A stretch of DNA of 64,000 bases from Methanobacterium alkalithermotolerans (GCF_018141185.1 NZ_CP058560.1:1656001-1720000), one strand, 5' to 3'; counted from the first letter of the stretch, positions 1 through 10,560 are shown. Numbers and translations: made by a program. The notes: a model not told the origin generated them from the letters alone.

Positions 1-518
1 GGATACTCATTGATTTAGGGGGAGGAAGTGTTGAGATTGTACTTTTTAAACATAAAAAAATAATAAAAAACTGCAGCATCCCTATCGGATCTTTAAAAAT
101 GTATAAAGAGTATGTTTCTGGCATTTTACCAGATAAAACCGAGTCAAATCTAATTAAAGAAAGAACCATTCTGGAACTAGAAAAAACAGGAATAAATCAT
201 CAAAAGGCGCATTTCATGTGTGGAGTGGGAGGCAGTATCCGTACTATTGAAAAAATATTAAGGGATTTACACTTACAGCACAAGAAAGATGATTTAATAG
301 ATGTTAAATTATTAAAGAAGCTGCACAAACAATTAAGCCCGGATGATAAGAAAAGCCATGATAAAATTTTAAAGATTAAACCCTCCAGAATTCATACTCT
401 GGTCCCGGCTTTAATAATTCTAGAAACAATAACTTCTTATTTCGGCTGTGAAGTGATACAAACCAGTAAGAATAGTGTAAGAGAAGGATATTTATTTAAA
501 AAAATATTAAATAGGTAG
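1..518 (+). CDS. ppx: Ppx/GppA-type exopolyphosphatase, 5' end outside window
   Basis: This is the C-terminal part (about 172 residues) of an exopolyphosphatase/guanosine pentaphosphatase family protein, an ASKHA-fold enzyme that removes terminal phosphates from polyphosphate. The open frame is already running at base 3 and begins ILIDLGGGSVEI, the family's phosphate-binding glycine-rich loop. A later MCGVGGSIRTIEK segment fits the second nucleotide-binding loop (VGTGGTIRT-like in relatives). It ends four bases before ppk1, so the two are almost certainly cotranscribed and would hydrolyse and synthesise the same polymer. The N-terminal part of the protein lies upstream of the window. The family call is firm; whether the main substrate is polyphosphate is inferred from the neighbour. 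Confidence 0.85.
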   Translation, partial: ILIDLGGGSVEIVLFKHKKIIKNCSIPIGSLKMYKEYVSGILPDKTESNLIKERTILELEKTGINHQKAHFMCGVGGSIRTIEKILRDLHLQHKKDDLIDVKLLKKLHKQLSPDDKKSHDKILKIKPSRIHTLVPALIILETITSYFGCEVIQTSKNSVREGYLFKKILNR

Positions 519-522
519 CAAA

Positions 523-2640
523 ATGTCTAAAGGAGACTATAGCTATACCCAAAATCGTGAATTATCCTGGTTAAAATTTAATCTTCGGGTTTTAGAAGAA
601 GCTGAGGATGATTCTGTTCCTTTGTTAGAACGCTTAAAATTCATATCTATTTTTACCAGTAATCTTGATGAATTCTACATGGTTCGTTGCGGGAGTTTAT
701 ATGATTTATCCCTGATAAAAGAGGACTATGTGGATAATAAAACCGGATGGAGTGCACAGGAACAATTAGATGCTATTTTTGATAGAACCATATTCTTATA
801 TGAACGTAGAGATGAGGTATTCTCTACTTTAAATAATCTTTTAAAAGTAGAAGGGATACATGACCTTGGCTTTAATGATTTAACTAAAAAAGAAATCAGC
901 TTTACCAAAAAATATTTCTTCAACTGTATTCTTCCCCTTCTATCTCCTCAGATAATTGATATTCATCACCCCTTTCCTCATTTATTAAACAAATCTTTGA
1001 ATATCATGCTCATCATGAGAAAAAAGGGTAAATTATTATATGGCCTGGTTCCCGTCCCTTCTGCTCTACCTCGAATTATTTTTTCTCCCCGGGATAAACT
1101 CCGTTTTATTTTAATGGAAAAAATAATACTGCAATATGTGGATGAAATTTTTTCCAACTATAAAGTGGAATTTAAAACCATAGTCTCGGTTACCCGCAAT
1201 GCAGATATCAGTTTATCTGATTTGCAAATAGATGAAGATGAAGACTACCGGGGGTACATGAAAAAAATCTTAAAAAAAAGAACCAGGTTAGCACCAATCC
1301 GGCTGGAACTCTACCAGCATTCTGATCCCCGTTTAATAGACTTTTTATGTGATCAACTGAATCTGGCCCCTAATCAGGTTCAAATCTCCCACACTCCCCT
1401 GGACATGGCCTATGTGTTTGAATTATATGACCATATTGAATCGGTAAATGAATTACTATTCCACCAATTATCTTTTAATCCCTTTTATCCTAAAATACCT
1501 GAAAGATTAAAAGAAGGAAAGATCCTTCCCCAGCTAAAAAAAAGAGATATTCTACTTTTCTATCCTTTTGAATCAATAGAGCCTTTTTTAAGATTATTAA
1601 AAGAGGCAGCTAATGATGAAAATGTAATATCCATTAAAATTACTATTTATCGGGTGGCCCGGTCTTCTTCTATTATCAAATATTTATTAGAAGCACGGGA
1701 AAATGACAAGGAAGTAACGGTTTTAATTGAACTTAGAGCCAGATTCGATGAAGCAAACAATATCCACTACGCGGGCTTATTAGAAGAAGCAGGCTGCACC
1801 GTTTTATATGGCTTTGAAGAGTACAAAGTACACTCCAAAGTTTGCTTAATTACCAGAAAAGAAAGAAATAATATCCAGTACATCACCCAGATGGGTACCG
1901 GGAATTATAATGAAAGAACCTGCAAATTATACACCGACTTAAGTTTTATCACCACCAGTAAGGTTATCGGGGAAGATGCCATGCTATTTTTTAAGAATAT
2001 GGCCATCTCTAATTTAAATGATGATTATGAAAAACTATTAGTAGCTCCTTTTGGTTTCAAATCCCAATTAATTGAAAAAATAAACCAGGAAATCGAAAAA
2101 GCCCATAAAAATCTCCCGGCCAATATTATCATGAAAATGAATTCTTTCTCAGATAGAGAATTAATTGACATGTTAAATAAAGCATCCACAGCAGGAGTTA
2201 AAATTAAATTAATAATAAGGGGTATTTGTTGCATAATTCCGGGATTAAAGGGCAAAACTGAAAATATTGAAATTATCAGCATCGTGGGTCGTTTTTTAGA
2301 ACACTCCCGGATTTATTGCTTTGGTACTGGAGAGGATACTTCCATATATCTATCCAGTGCAGATTTAATGGTTAGAAATACTGAAAAAAGAGTGGAAGTG
2401 GCCTTTCCAATTGAAAATCCCATCTTAAAAAAAATGATAATGCACCTGCTGGAGCTACAGCTCCAGGACAATGTTAAGGCCCGGAAAATTAATGCTAAAG
2501 GTGATTATGAAAAAATATATACCTGGGGTGAGCCCGTTGACTCTCAGAAATATTTCATGAATTATGATTTTTCAAAAATAGAAGAAGAATATGCACTAAA
2601 AGCATCATTTTACTCCCGATTAAAGCATCTATTCAAATAA
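523..2640 (+). CDS. ppk1: Polyphosphate kinase PPK1
   Basis: The 705-residue protein is full length for PPK1, which polymerises the gamma phosphate of ATP into inorganic polyphosphate. It opens with the family signature YTQNRELSWLKFNLRVLEEA and a FTSNLDEFYMVR stretch typical of the N-terminal domain. The two catalytic histidine sites are visible: His437 in EEYKVHSKVCLI, the expected autophosphorylated residue, and His594 in FLEHSRIYCFG. The gene starts four bases after the upstream ppx stop, which indicates an operon. PPK1 is common in bacteria and patchy in archaea, so lateral origin in an ancestor is plausible, but base composition does not differ visibly from neighbours. Confidence 0.95.
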   Translation: MSKGDYSYTQNRELSWLKFNLRVLEEAEDDSVPLLERLKFISIFTSNLDEFYMVRCGSLYDLSLIKEDYVDNKTGWSAQEQLDAIFDRTIFLYERRDEVFSTLNNLLKVEGIHDLGFNDLTKKEISFTKKYFFNCILPLLSPQIIDIHHPFPHLLNKSLNIMLIMRKKGKLLYGLVPVPSALPRIIFSPRDKLRFILMEKIILQYVDEIFSNYKVEFKTIVSVTRNADISLSDLQIDEDEDYRGYMKKILKKRTRLAPIRLELYQHSDPRLIDFLCDQLNLAPNQVQISHTPLDMAYVFELYDHIESVNELLFHQLSFNPFYPKIPERLKEGKILPQLKKRDILLFYPFESIEPFLRLLKEAANDENVISIKITIYRVARSSSIIKYLLEARENDKEVTVLIELRARFDEANNIHYAGLLEEAGCTVLYGFEEYKVHSKVCLITRKERNNIQYITQMGTGNYNERTCKLYTDLSFITTSKVIGEDAMLFFKNMAISNLNDDYEKLLVAPFGFKSQLIEKINQEIEKAHKNLPANIIMKMNSFSDRELIDMLNKASTAGVKIKLIIRGICCIIPGLKGKTENIEIISIVGRFLEHSRIYCFGTGEDTSIYLSSADLMVRNTEKRVEVAFPIENPILKKMIMHLLELQLQDNVKARKINAKGDYEKIYTWGEPVDSQKYFMNYDFSKIEEEYALKASFYSRLKHLFK

Positions 2641-2839
2641 TATGATATTATTTAACATTTAAATCCCTATTTTTTTATATATCCTCACCTTATCCCATTT
2701 ATTAATCTTCCAACTACATCGGGCCCAGGATTAGAGTATCAATTTATTTTTAGAATTCAAAAACCAGCCTTTAAATTCATTCATCCTTTATTTTAATGAT
2801 GGAATCCCTAACTGATTCCTATAAGTTACATTCACTTAA
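2641..2839. other. Convergent intergenic spacer
   Basis: This AT-rich spacer separates the convergent ppk1 and UbiB-like genes. Short T-runs on both strands could act as archaeal T-tract terminators, but I see no strong hairpin and no convincing small gene. Confidence 0.4.
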
Positions 2840-4474
2840 CTATTTCATTAAAGAAATAACCATCCAGAATCCTAAAATGGCACTCAGGGTAAATCCAATA
2901 ACTCCTAAAAAAGGCAAACCCAGAATCAGAATTCCTTTATCACTTAGTATGGTTAAAGAGGAACCAATTAACAGTGCTGATATGATAAGGGCCATGGAGA
3001 TCTTATTACTTATTCTTTCCAGGTCTTTATGCTCTACTTCCAGGGTGAACTTACCTTCCTCTATTTTATAGAGGGTGCGGTTGATGGAGCGGGGTAATGT
3101 TTTTAGAAGATGCTCTACTTCAAATATATTGTCCTTAATAAAATCAACCAGCTTAAATGGACTGAATTTCTTTTTAACGATTTTTATGGTCATTGGTTTT
3201 AGTATTTCCACTGCATTGAATTCAGGATCCAGCTGCAAACCCAATTCTTCCAGCATGGCAATACCACGGGCCATTAAAACAAATTCACGAGGTAAAGAAA
3301 CACCGTATTTTCTCATTAAAGATACCAGATCCTCCATTCCTCCCTGAATACCTTTTAATTCAGTTCCATAGTACCTGTACATTAAATCAGTGAGGTCGTA
3401 TTTTAAGGATCTACTTCGGGCATCTTGTTCCAGAATATCCATATACATTAACTGGTTAATAATGCCATTAACATTGGTATCCATGAAATAAATGAATAAT
3501 TCTGCCAGATTCTCCTGGAAATCAGCATCCAGAATTCCCATCATACCAAAGTCTAAAAAACAGATTACATTATCCTCCAAGATATAAATATTGGCAGAGT
3601 GGGGATCGGCATGGAAAAATCCATCTATCATTATCTGCTTAAAATAGGATTCAACCCCCCTTCGAGCAATTAACTTAGGATTAAATTCCTGGGGATGGAG
3701 TACCACCTCTGATACTTTAGTACCTTTAACCAGCTCCATGGTCATTACTTTAGGAGTACAGTAAGGAGCATGGGTACGGGGAACATAAACATAGTCCACA
3801 TCTTTAAAATTGTTATTAAAAACATTAATATTCCTTACTTCCTGAATATAATCAATTTCTTTTAAAATAGAGCGTTCAAATTCATTAACTATTCCAGGGA
3901 GATTATAATTACGTGCCGGGGGTATGAATTCATCTATCCGTTTGGCTAAAAATTTCATCATACTTAAATCAGTTTTTACCAGTTCTTCTACACCTGGTTT
4001 TTGTATTTTAACTGCTACCTCCCGATTATCATTTAATACAGCCCGGTGAACCTGCCCAATAGAAGCTGAAGCCAGGGGTTCTTCATCAAACTCTAAAAAT
4101 AAATTTTCTAAACGATCTCCCAGTTCACTTTCCACCACTTTGCGAATCAACTTAAAATCAAGGGGGGGATTATCATCCTGCAACTTGGAAAATTCCCGGG
4201 CAAAATCATCTCCCACCAGATCAGGCCGGGTACTTAAAGTCTGACCTAATTTTATATAAGTGGTTCCTAATTCCTGCAAAACCTGTCTTAATCTAACTGG
4301 AAGAGTTTCATCCAGTTCTTCAATGGATTCATATTCATAGGAATGATCTATTAGGGGTATCTTACTTTTTAATTGAATTTTTATGGCCACAAAACCAAAA
4401 TCATACTTATTAAGGACAGTAATAATCTCATTAAGTCGCTTCAAATTAGGCTTATTACTTCTCCAAAGTTTCAT
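2840..4474 (-). CDS. UbiB/ABC1 (AarF) family atypical kinase, membrane-anchored
   Basis: The 544-residue protein has the hallmarks of the ABC1/UbiB family: KLGQTLSTRPDLVG (the KxGQ motif), ASIGQVHRA in place of a normal glycine-rich loop, VAVKIQKPG with the ATP-binding lysine, DGFFHADPHSANIYI as catalytic loop, and FLDFGMMG as the metal-binding DFG. Two hydrophobic helices close the C-terminus (about residues 490-540), as in many family members. Bacterial UbiB supports ubiquinone synthesis; methanogens lack ubiquinone, so the role here is unknown and may concern isoprenoid lipids (inference). No clear ribosome binding site precedes the ATG, and a TATA-like stretch lies close upstream, so the transcript may be leaderless. 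Confidence 0.9.
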   Translation of the reverse strand: MKLWRSNKPNLKRLNEIITVLNKYDFGFVAIKIQLKSKIPLIDHSYEYESIEELDETLPVRLRQVLQELGTTYIKLGQTLSTRPDLVGDDFAREFSKLQDDNPPLDFKLIRKVVESELGDRLENLFLEFDEEPLASASIGQVHRAVLNDNREVAVKIQKPGVEELVKTDLSMMKFLAKRIDEFIPPARNYNLPGIVNEFERSILKEIDYIQEVRNINVFNNNFKDVDYVYVPRTHAPYCTPKVMTMELVKGTKVSEVVLHPQEFNPKLIARRGVESYFKQIMIDGFFHADPHSANIYILEDNVICFLDFGMMGILDADFQENLAELFIYFMDTNVNGIINQLMYMDILEQDARSRSLKYDLTDLMYRYYGTELKGIQGGMEDLVSLMRKYGVSLPREFVLMARGIAMLEELGLQLDPEFNAVEILKPMTIKIVKKKFSPFKLVDFIKDNIFEVEHLLKTLPRSINRTLYKIEEGKFTLEVEHKDLERISNKISMALIISALLIGSSLTILSDKGILILGLPFLGVIGFTLSAILGFWMVISLMK

Positions 4475-4523
4475 ATATAATAGTTATATCTGGATTTAAA
4501 TAAATTTTAGCCTTAAAATCAAA

Positions 4524-6425
4524 TTAAAACTTCTCCAACATTTTACGGTATACTTCCTTTAAATCTCCCTGTGAACGATTATAAATCATCCTTAAAATTA
4601 ATTCGGGAGTACTACGGGCCATGTAATTAATACGGGGTGTACGATCCACAATTAAATTATAATCCTCATCCAGCCCACTGGCTTCAATTCCATCCACCCT
4701 CACGGTGGAATGTTTCATCAGTTCCCGGGCCATGTGGGTGACTATAACGGCAAAGGAATTAGAATTTTGTATAAATTCGATGAAACTGGATATGATTTTT
4801 ACTGCTGCTTCTAATTCAGTTATAGCCTCTAATTCATCCAGAAGAATCAATTTTTCACTATCTTTAATTACAATGGGCATGAAAGTATGGAGGAATGATT
4901 CAAATGCACCGGCATCCAGGGATCTTTTTTTAGAAAAAAAGTAAATCTCATCTAAAATTTTCACCCGGGCATTTTTAGCACAAACCGGAAGCCCCATCTG
5001 GGTCATAATCGATATCTGGGCCAGAGTTTCCAGTAAAGTGGTCTTTCCTCCACTATTAGCTCCAGTAAGTAAGGCCACATTTTCGGGATAAGAAAGATGA
5101 TAATCTATTCTCTGCACATCCTCTTCCTGGGCCAGGTTTAAATGTAAGGCACCCTCCAGGGAGAATTCATCACTAATCTCCGGCACCTCCAACTGGTAGT
5201 AATGGGCAAAACATCCCAGTGCAAATTCATAATCAAATTCCAGGGCTTCTGATATTTCTTTTTCGACTTTTTCTTTTAATAAAGAAAGCTGGCCTGCTGC
5301 TTTAACCTTTTTATCAAAAGCTTCTATCTGGTAACGGGATATCTCCCTTTTTTTAATTCTTTCTACTTCCTGCTGGTCTATCTCCAGGGGGTAGGTGGGA
5401 AAGAAAGGATCAAACTCCACACCAGTTTCAATTTTTATTTGATCCCTTGCTTTCCTGATAACCTGATCAAATATTTTTTCTATCTTGGGGGGCAAACCCT
5501 GATTTAAAAGGTGCAGAACTTCATCTCCTTTAAGATCCACTTTTTTAATGGATTCTTTTAATATACCATCTGCCTCTACCCTGGCCTTTTTAACCACCTT
5601 ATCAAAATCTATTTCCCGGGATTCCAGTCCCTGTAAGGTGGATAGTATTTCCATTACTTCCCCCAGCACACTTTCTTTTTTTAGAATTCCTCTAAGTTCC
5701 AGCACCTGGCGGAAAATATCCTCATTATCTTTAAAATAATTCAATTCCACATCCGGTATAATTTCAGCCATATCTGCTTGCAGGGATATCATAATCACAT
5801 TACCAGCATCATCTAATTCTATCTCCCCACTGGAGTAAAGATAGAACACCGTTTCATACTGCTGTATCTCCCTAGATTCCACATTACTAATCACCGGGTA
5901 ATATTGATTAATCCCTATCTCCATCAAATAATCCATATCTTCCTGATTTTCTACTAGAATGGCCTTTGAAGGATCATATAATGGTTTAGAATTTTTAGGA
6001 AGGTGTAAATTTTTAAGAAGGCCAGTTACTTTCTCTAAAGGTAAAGTAGACACCATTTTTCGGGATTTATTTACTAAATCCAGTCGCTTCTGTATTAATT
6101 CCCGGTGGGTTGTAGGGGCCAGCAGCAAAATTTTATTGCGGGCATGGCTGGTGTGAGCATACTCCATTATTTTTTCTATAATCTCTTCATATAACTGCCT
6201 GGATCGATCTGTTTTTAAAAATTTTTGAGCAGGATTACCTAAAAGTCCATTTACTATTTCAATGGCTTTTCTTTGACTAATTCCTTCAATAGAGGCTAAT
6301 CTATCTACTTCATAATTTTCAATAACCTTCACCAGCTCTTCTTCTCCACCCAGTTTCAAAATAATCTTCTGGGCCATCCGTTCCCCCACCCCTTTAATAG
6401 TGGTGAGATCCAATTTTTCTGCCAT
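4524..6425 (-). CDS. MutS-family ATPase with N-terminal helix-hairpin-helix
   Basis: The 633-residue protein begins with tandem helix-hairpin-helix segments (IKGVGERMAQKI and IEGISQRKAIEI, residues about 9-60). It ends with a MutS-type ABC ATPase: Walker A LLTGANSGGKTTLLETLA, Walker B KLILLDELEAITE, and a following VTHMARELM. The middle is helical and charged, consistent with the MutS lever and clamp. It lacks the mismatch-recognition domain of MutS1 and the C-terminal Smr nuclease of bacterial MutS2. It therefore resembles the archaeal MutS-related group whose role in repair or recombination intermediates is not settled. A good AAAGGA site lies seven bases before the ATG. Confidence 0.85.
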   Translation of the reverse strand: MAEKLDLTTIKGVGERMAQKIILKLGGEEELVKVIENYEVDRLASIEGISQRKAIEIVNGLLGNPAQKFLKTDRSRQLYEEIIEKIMEYAHTSHARNKILLLAPTTHRELIQKRLDLVNKSRKMVSTLPLEKVTGLLKNLHLPKNSKPLYDPSKAILVENQEDMDYLMEIGINQYYPVISNVESREIQQYETVFYLYSSGEIELDDAGNVIMISLQADMAEIIPDVELNYFKDNEDIFRQVLELRGILKKESVLGEVMEILSTLQGLESREIDFDKVVKKARVEADGILKESIKKVDLKGDEVLHLLNQGLPPKIEKIFDQVIRKARDQIKIETGVEFDPFFPTYPLEIDQQEVERIKKREISRYQIEAFDKKVKAAGQLSLLKEKVEKEISEALEFDYEFALGCFAHYYQLEVPEISDEFSLEGALHLNLAQEEDVQRIDYHLSYPENVALLTGANSGGKTTLLETLAQISIMTQMGLPVCAKNARVKILDEIYFFSKKRSLDAGAFESFLHTFMPIVIKDSEKLILLDELEAITELEAAVKIISSFIEFIQNSNSFAVIVTHMARELMKHSTVRVDGIEASGLDEDYNLIVDRTPRINYMARSTPELILRMIYNRSQGDLKEVYRKMLEKF

Positions 6426-6519
6426 GCTTTTTTCCTTTAATAGTTGCTTAATATAAAATTATAACCGCCTTAATTCCACAAATAGTTTTTTCCTAAATTT
6501 TAAATTTTATCTTTTTAAT

Positions 6520-9156
6520 TTATTTTTCCAATCCTCGCCTGAAATTACCGGAAGTTAGGCCGCCCTGGGAGATATTTTTTATGCGCCTTTTAATCTGCTT
6601 TAAATCATGTTTAAAATCGGGGGAGCTTAAACTGGATAATGCTTCCTGATACAAAGTCAACATCTTCTTCAGGTAGGCACCGCTTTTTCCCCGGGCATCT
6701 AAGGCGAAATTATTAATCCCAATTTTAATTAAAAAAGGCAAATAATCCACCAGACAGGTCTCCACAGAATTTAAAATAACAGTATTGCAATCTGCACCTA
6801 TTTTAACTGGAAAAACATGATTTTTCTTGTCTTTCAGGGCCCAGTATGCGGAGGAAAGGTTGGTCTTAGTGGTGAGACTTTTAAGTAAATCCACTGTAAT
6901 TAGACCTTCTTTACTTAGCAGGGATTCAATATTGCCCTGAACCACCAGTTCCATATCTTTTGAATCCTCTTGTAGGGAAGAACATAGCTCTGCCAGGTCC
7001 TTTTTAGAAAGTTCACCAGAAAGGGTAAGGGTAGAAAATAAGGGCACTAACTTTTTTAAACTAAAACTGTTCCAAATATTAAGGGCTGCTGAACCATATA
7101 TTGCCCTATCTGGATATTTTTTTTGAATATAATCCGCGGTACCGGGATGGGATACCATTATCCCTAATTCCGGGGGGCTTTTTTCTAAAACATCTTTAAA
7201 GAATTTTAAAAGCCCTGGATGGGTGATGGAGGGCCACTTCCAGACTAATTGAACAGAAGATGATTGGCTTAAATACAGGGCCTCTTTTAACATATTTAAC
7301 ATATTATCCCGACTATACAGCAGAGGACGCTTATTTTTCATTATACACTTTTTTACTAACTGGGGTGGTGATAGTAGTGGGGCTTCAAAGTAAATCCGTT
7401 TGACTCCTGATTCTAGAGCGGATTTTAAGGTGTCCATCTCATCCACATAGGCTGATAATTTAACTTCCGGTAAAATATCACCCTTCAGTCTGGAAGGGGA
7501 AGATTTAAAAGAGGGTTTAGAACTATTTTTCAGGGAATTCTTAAATATTTCCAGGGATTTTCTGGACTTTTTTATTTTTTCGGGACCCGGCCGATAACTT
7601 TCTATGATTTTAGTTTCCAAATCCACTATAACTTCTCTTCTAAGTTTATTCAATTCACTTAAAGGAGTAAAAAGTCCTCCCGGATAATCCATATTTTTTA
7701 TTTCCACCACAAAAGGTTTATCGCCGGTTTTAAGCAGCTGTTTTTTAATTTGATTTTCATGCAGTGGTTTTTTTATGGCCTTCTCCATGGCCTTTTTTCC
7801 AGTAACCTGGGAAGAAATTCCAGGAGTTTCTTCACCTTTTACTTCCCCTTTTAATACCGGGAAATTATTTTCATCTAAATGGAAGGAAAAATTTAAAGTT
7901 TGAGCTGATCTTTTAAAGTTTGAGGTATCTGGAGTGGATATTAAATCCATTAAATCCTTTTTTCTACTTAAATATACTTTAGAACCTTTTTTAACTGGAA
8001 AATTAGCCCTTAAATACATTTTTTTCCCTTTAAAAACCGGAGCTTCATTTAAATCCATACCCTTAATGGGGGAGTTATCCTCTGGCTTGAAATAGATACC
8101 ATCACCCTTTTCGGGATGGATTTGAGACTCTAAATCTATTTGGAGCTCTTTTTTTTTCAGGGAATAATTTAAAACAGTCCCTACCAGTAATCCTCGATGG
8201 CCGGGTTTTTCCATCCCCATGAATTGGGCACCGGATTTATTAAACATCTTACCCGGGGTAAAACCCCGATTAAATACCAGTTTAAGTGCTTCTAAATCTT
8301 CAGTGTCAGGCTTCCATTTTCCCTGACTAATCTGGTCTAATGCTTTACGATAGATACCCACCACCACAAAAACATAATCCGGGGACCTCATACGCCCTTC
8401 TATTTTTAGACATCTGATTCCAGATTCAACTAAATGCTTGAGATTCGTATAAAGGGAAAGATCCCGGGTGGAGAGCAGGTATTCATCATCCAGTTTTATT
8501 CTTTCAAGATTTATTAGCCGTCCGTACTGGTCTTTTTCACCTTTAAGGAGCTGATAAGGTTTTCGACAGGGCTGGGCACAAATACCCCGGTTACCACTTC
8601 TACCTCCAATTACAGAAGATAAGAGGCACTGGCCAGAGTAACCATAACAAAGCGCACCATGCATGAATACTTCCAGATCCAAACTAGTTTTATCTCCCAG
8701 CAGGGTAATTTCATTATGAGAAAGTTCTCGAGAGAGCACCACTCTTTTAAAACCATTTTTTTTAGCCCACTTAAGTCCATCCTCATTATGAATGGTCATC
8801 TGGGTGGATGCATGTAAATCTAATTCACCAACAATTTCCCGGGCAATTTTTAACACCCCCAGGTCCTGAATTAAAATCGCATCCACTCCCATATGATATA
8901 AGCTTTGGAGATACTCAGCCATATCCACTACTTCAGACTCTTTAATTAAGGTATTAACCGTTACATAGACTTTGGTGTTACGTAAATGAGCATAATTCAC
9001 CGCTTCTAATAATTGGGAGTGGTTGAAATTATCGGCATATCGCCGGGCTCCAAATTTTTCACCTGAAAGATAAACAGAATCTGCACCAGCTTTAATAGCA
9101 GCTTTTAAAGATTCAAAAGATCCAGCAGGAGCTAATAATTCAGGAACTCTCTTCAA
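6520..9156 (-). CDS. U32 family peptidase-like protein (RlhA/YdcP-like) with DUF3656
   Basis: The 878-residue protein starts RVPELLAPAGSFESLKAAIKAGAD, the U32 TIM-barrel signature, and carries the cysteine-rich block CLLSSVIGGRSGNRGICAQPC followed by CLKIEGRMRSPDYV. These are conserved in U32 proteins that act in rRNA or tRNA hydroxylation (RlhA, TrhP). A long middle part fits DUF3656, and a second barrel-like C-terminal part follows. The 'peptidase' label is historical; an RNA-modification role is more likely by homology to RlhA, but the archaeal substrate is unknown. The start is TTG at 9156, supported by a GGGAGGAT site seven bases upstream. Confidence 0.85.
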   Translation of the reverse strand: MKRVPELLAPAGSFESLKAAIKAGADSVYLSGEKFGARRYADNFNHSQLLEAVNYAHLRNTKVYVTVNTLIKESEVVDMAEYLQSLYHMGVDAILIQDLGVLKIAREIVGELDLHASTQMTIHNEDGLKWAKKNGFKRVVLSRELSHNEITLLGDKTSLDLEVFMHGALCYGYSGQCLLSSVIGGRSGNRGICAQPCRKPYQLLKGEKDQYGRLINLERIKLDDEYLLSTRDLSLYTNLKHLVESGIRCLKIEGRMRSPDYVFVVVGIYRKALDQISQGKWKPDTEDLEALKLVFNRGFTPGKMFNKSGAQFMGMEKPGHRGLLVGTVLNYSLKKKELQIDLESQIHPEKGDGIYFKPEDNSPIKGMDLNEAPVFKGKKMYLRANFPVKKGSKVYLSRKKDLMDLISTPDTSNFKRSAQTLNFSFHLDENNFPVLKGEVKGEETPGISSQVTGKKAMEKAIKKPLHENQIKKQLLKTGDKPFVVEIKNMDYPGGLFTPLSELNKLRREVIVDLETKIIESYRPGPEKIKKSRKSLEIFKNSLKNSSKPSFKSSPSRLKGDILPEVKLSAYVDEMDTLKSALESGVKRIYFEAPLLSPPQLVKKCIMKNKRPLLYSRDNMLNMLKEALYLSQSSSVQLVWKWPSITHPGLLKFFKDVLEKSPPELGIMVSHPGTADYIQKKYPDRAIYGSAALNIWNSFSLKKLVPLFSTLTLSGELSKKDLAELCSSLQEDSKDMELVVQGNIESLLSKEGLITVDLLKSLTTKTNLSSAYWALKDKKNHVFPVKIGADCNTVILNSVETCLVDYLPFLIKIGINNFALDARGKSGAYLKKMLTLYQEALSSLSSPDFKHDLKQIKRRIKNISQGGLTSGNFRRGLEK

Positions 9157-9204
9157 TAATATAATCCTCCCAAAATAAGAAATAAAAAAGAATTAATAAT
9201 TTAA

Positions 9205-10560
9205 CTATTTGATTTCTGTTAGCACTTCCGAGACTATCTTCAAAAATTTCTCTACAATACGTCTGTTTTTTTCTTCGCTGGCTTTTATCTGGTTTTCAGA
9301 AAGTTTACGATGCACAGCCAGAGCATAAAGATTAGCCAGCCTGCTTACTAGTTCTAAATCATGATCTTGATAGGGTTCTTCTGCATTAGCAAGAGCAATC
9401 TGCCCCACCAGCTCCCCATCCATAATAGCCGGTACAGAAAGGAATCTATTTATTTTCACATGACCTTCTGGTGTTCCTATAGAGCGTGGGTCATTATTAG
9501 GATCATTGGTCATTAAGGGTTCTTTGTTATCCAGTACCCATCCCCATAGTCCTCCTACTTCATTAAAATTGAATTCAGTGGAAAATATGTCACTAACATG
9601 ACATTTTTCATATACCTGGGGTGTCACACTGAAGCTTTTTAGATTTTTTGTTCCCGGCTCCACATAGCCTACAAAACAAAATTGGCTTCCAGTTAAACTC
9701 ACTGCATAATTTAAAACATTTTTTGATATTTTTTCCAGTGAAATAGGATTTAAAAGTTTTTGGGATAATTCAGCCAGGGAATTATTAACATTCAGCTCCC
9801 ATGAAAGAGCTTTTTTAGCTTCTTTTAAATCACTAACATCTCTAAAAAGCCCAACAATACCAATTATTTCATCTTTTTCATTTTTAAGAGGTGAAATTGA
9901 AGTCTGGAAGTATAATTTCTCTCCGGTAAATTGGGTGGACCATTCATAAACCACACTTTCTCCCTGTAAGACCTTAAGATTATGCTCATGATGGATTTTG
10001 CCTTCCTCACCAAATATTTCTAAAGGGGTTTTACCTATAAAATTGTCTTTATTAAGGCCATATCGTTTTAATTGTGGCTCGGAAATCATGGTGCATTTTT
10101 CATCCATATCCAAGGTGAAAAGAATATCATTCATGGAATTAACTATTATACGGTATAATTCCTCGCTTTTTTTAAGCTTGATATCCATTTCATATTTATA
10201 TAAGGCCACCTCAATTACACTGTGTAATTCCCTATCTTCAAAAGGTTTGATTATATATCCAAAGGGACCGGTAATCTTGGCCCTTTTCAGGGTTTTTTCA
10301 TCAGAATAAGCAGTCAGGTATACGATGGGTATATTAAAACGTTCAGTAATTACAGAAGCTGCTTCAATCCCATCCATTTTGCCTTTAAGTACAATATCCA
10401 TTAGTATTATATCTGGTGAAGTTTCTTGAGCCTTTTCAATAGCTTTTTCTCCAGAGGATACAGTTGCCGTTACTTCATAGCCCAGGCTTTCCAGCCGCTG
10501 GCCAATATCAATAGCCACTATACTCTCATCTTCCACCACCATGACTTTTGTCTTAGACAT
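9205..10560 (-). CDS. Response regulator with REC, PAS and GAF domains, no output kinase
   Basis: The N-terminus (about residues 1-120) is a receiver domain with the acidic pair in VMVVEDES, the phospho-acceptor aspartate in IILMDIVLKG, and a downstream conserved lysine in YIIKPFED. A PAS domain (about 130-250, including a PAC-like FRDVSDLKEAKKAL) and a GAF domain (about 260-435) follow. There is no histidine kinase or DNA-binding domain, so the output is unclear and probably acts through protein contacts, as for many methanogen sensor-regulators. The ATG at 10560 follows GAGGTGGAGC and is preferred to an earlier in-frame ATG that would overlap that binding site. It is divergent from tmk. Confidence 0.85.
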   Translation of the reverse strand: MSKTKVMVVEDESIVAIDIGQRLESLGYEVTATVSSGEKAIEKAQETSPDIILMDIVLKGKMDGIEAASVITERFNIPIVYLTAYSDEKTLKRAKITGPFGYIIKPFEDRELHSVIEVALYKYEMDIKLKKSEELYRIIVNSMNDILFTLDMDEKCTMISEPQLKRYGLNKDNFIGKTPLEIFGEEGKIHHEHNLKVLQGESVVYEWSTQFTGEKLYFQTSISPLKNEKDEIIGIVGLFRDVSDLKEAKKALSWELNVNNSLAELSQKLLNPISLEKISKNVLNYAVSLTGSQFCFVGYVEPGTKNLKSFSVTPQVYEKCHVSDIFSTEFNFNEVGGLWGWVLDNKEPLMTNDPNNDPRSIGTPEGHVKINRFLSVPAIMDGELVGQIALANAEEPYQDHDLELVSRLANLYALAVHRKLSENQIKASEEKNRRIVEKFLKIVSEVLTEIK

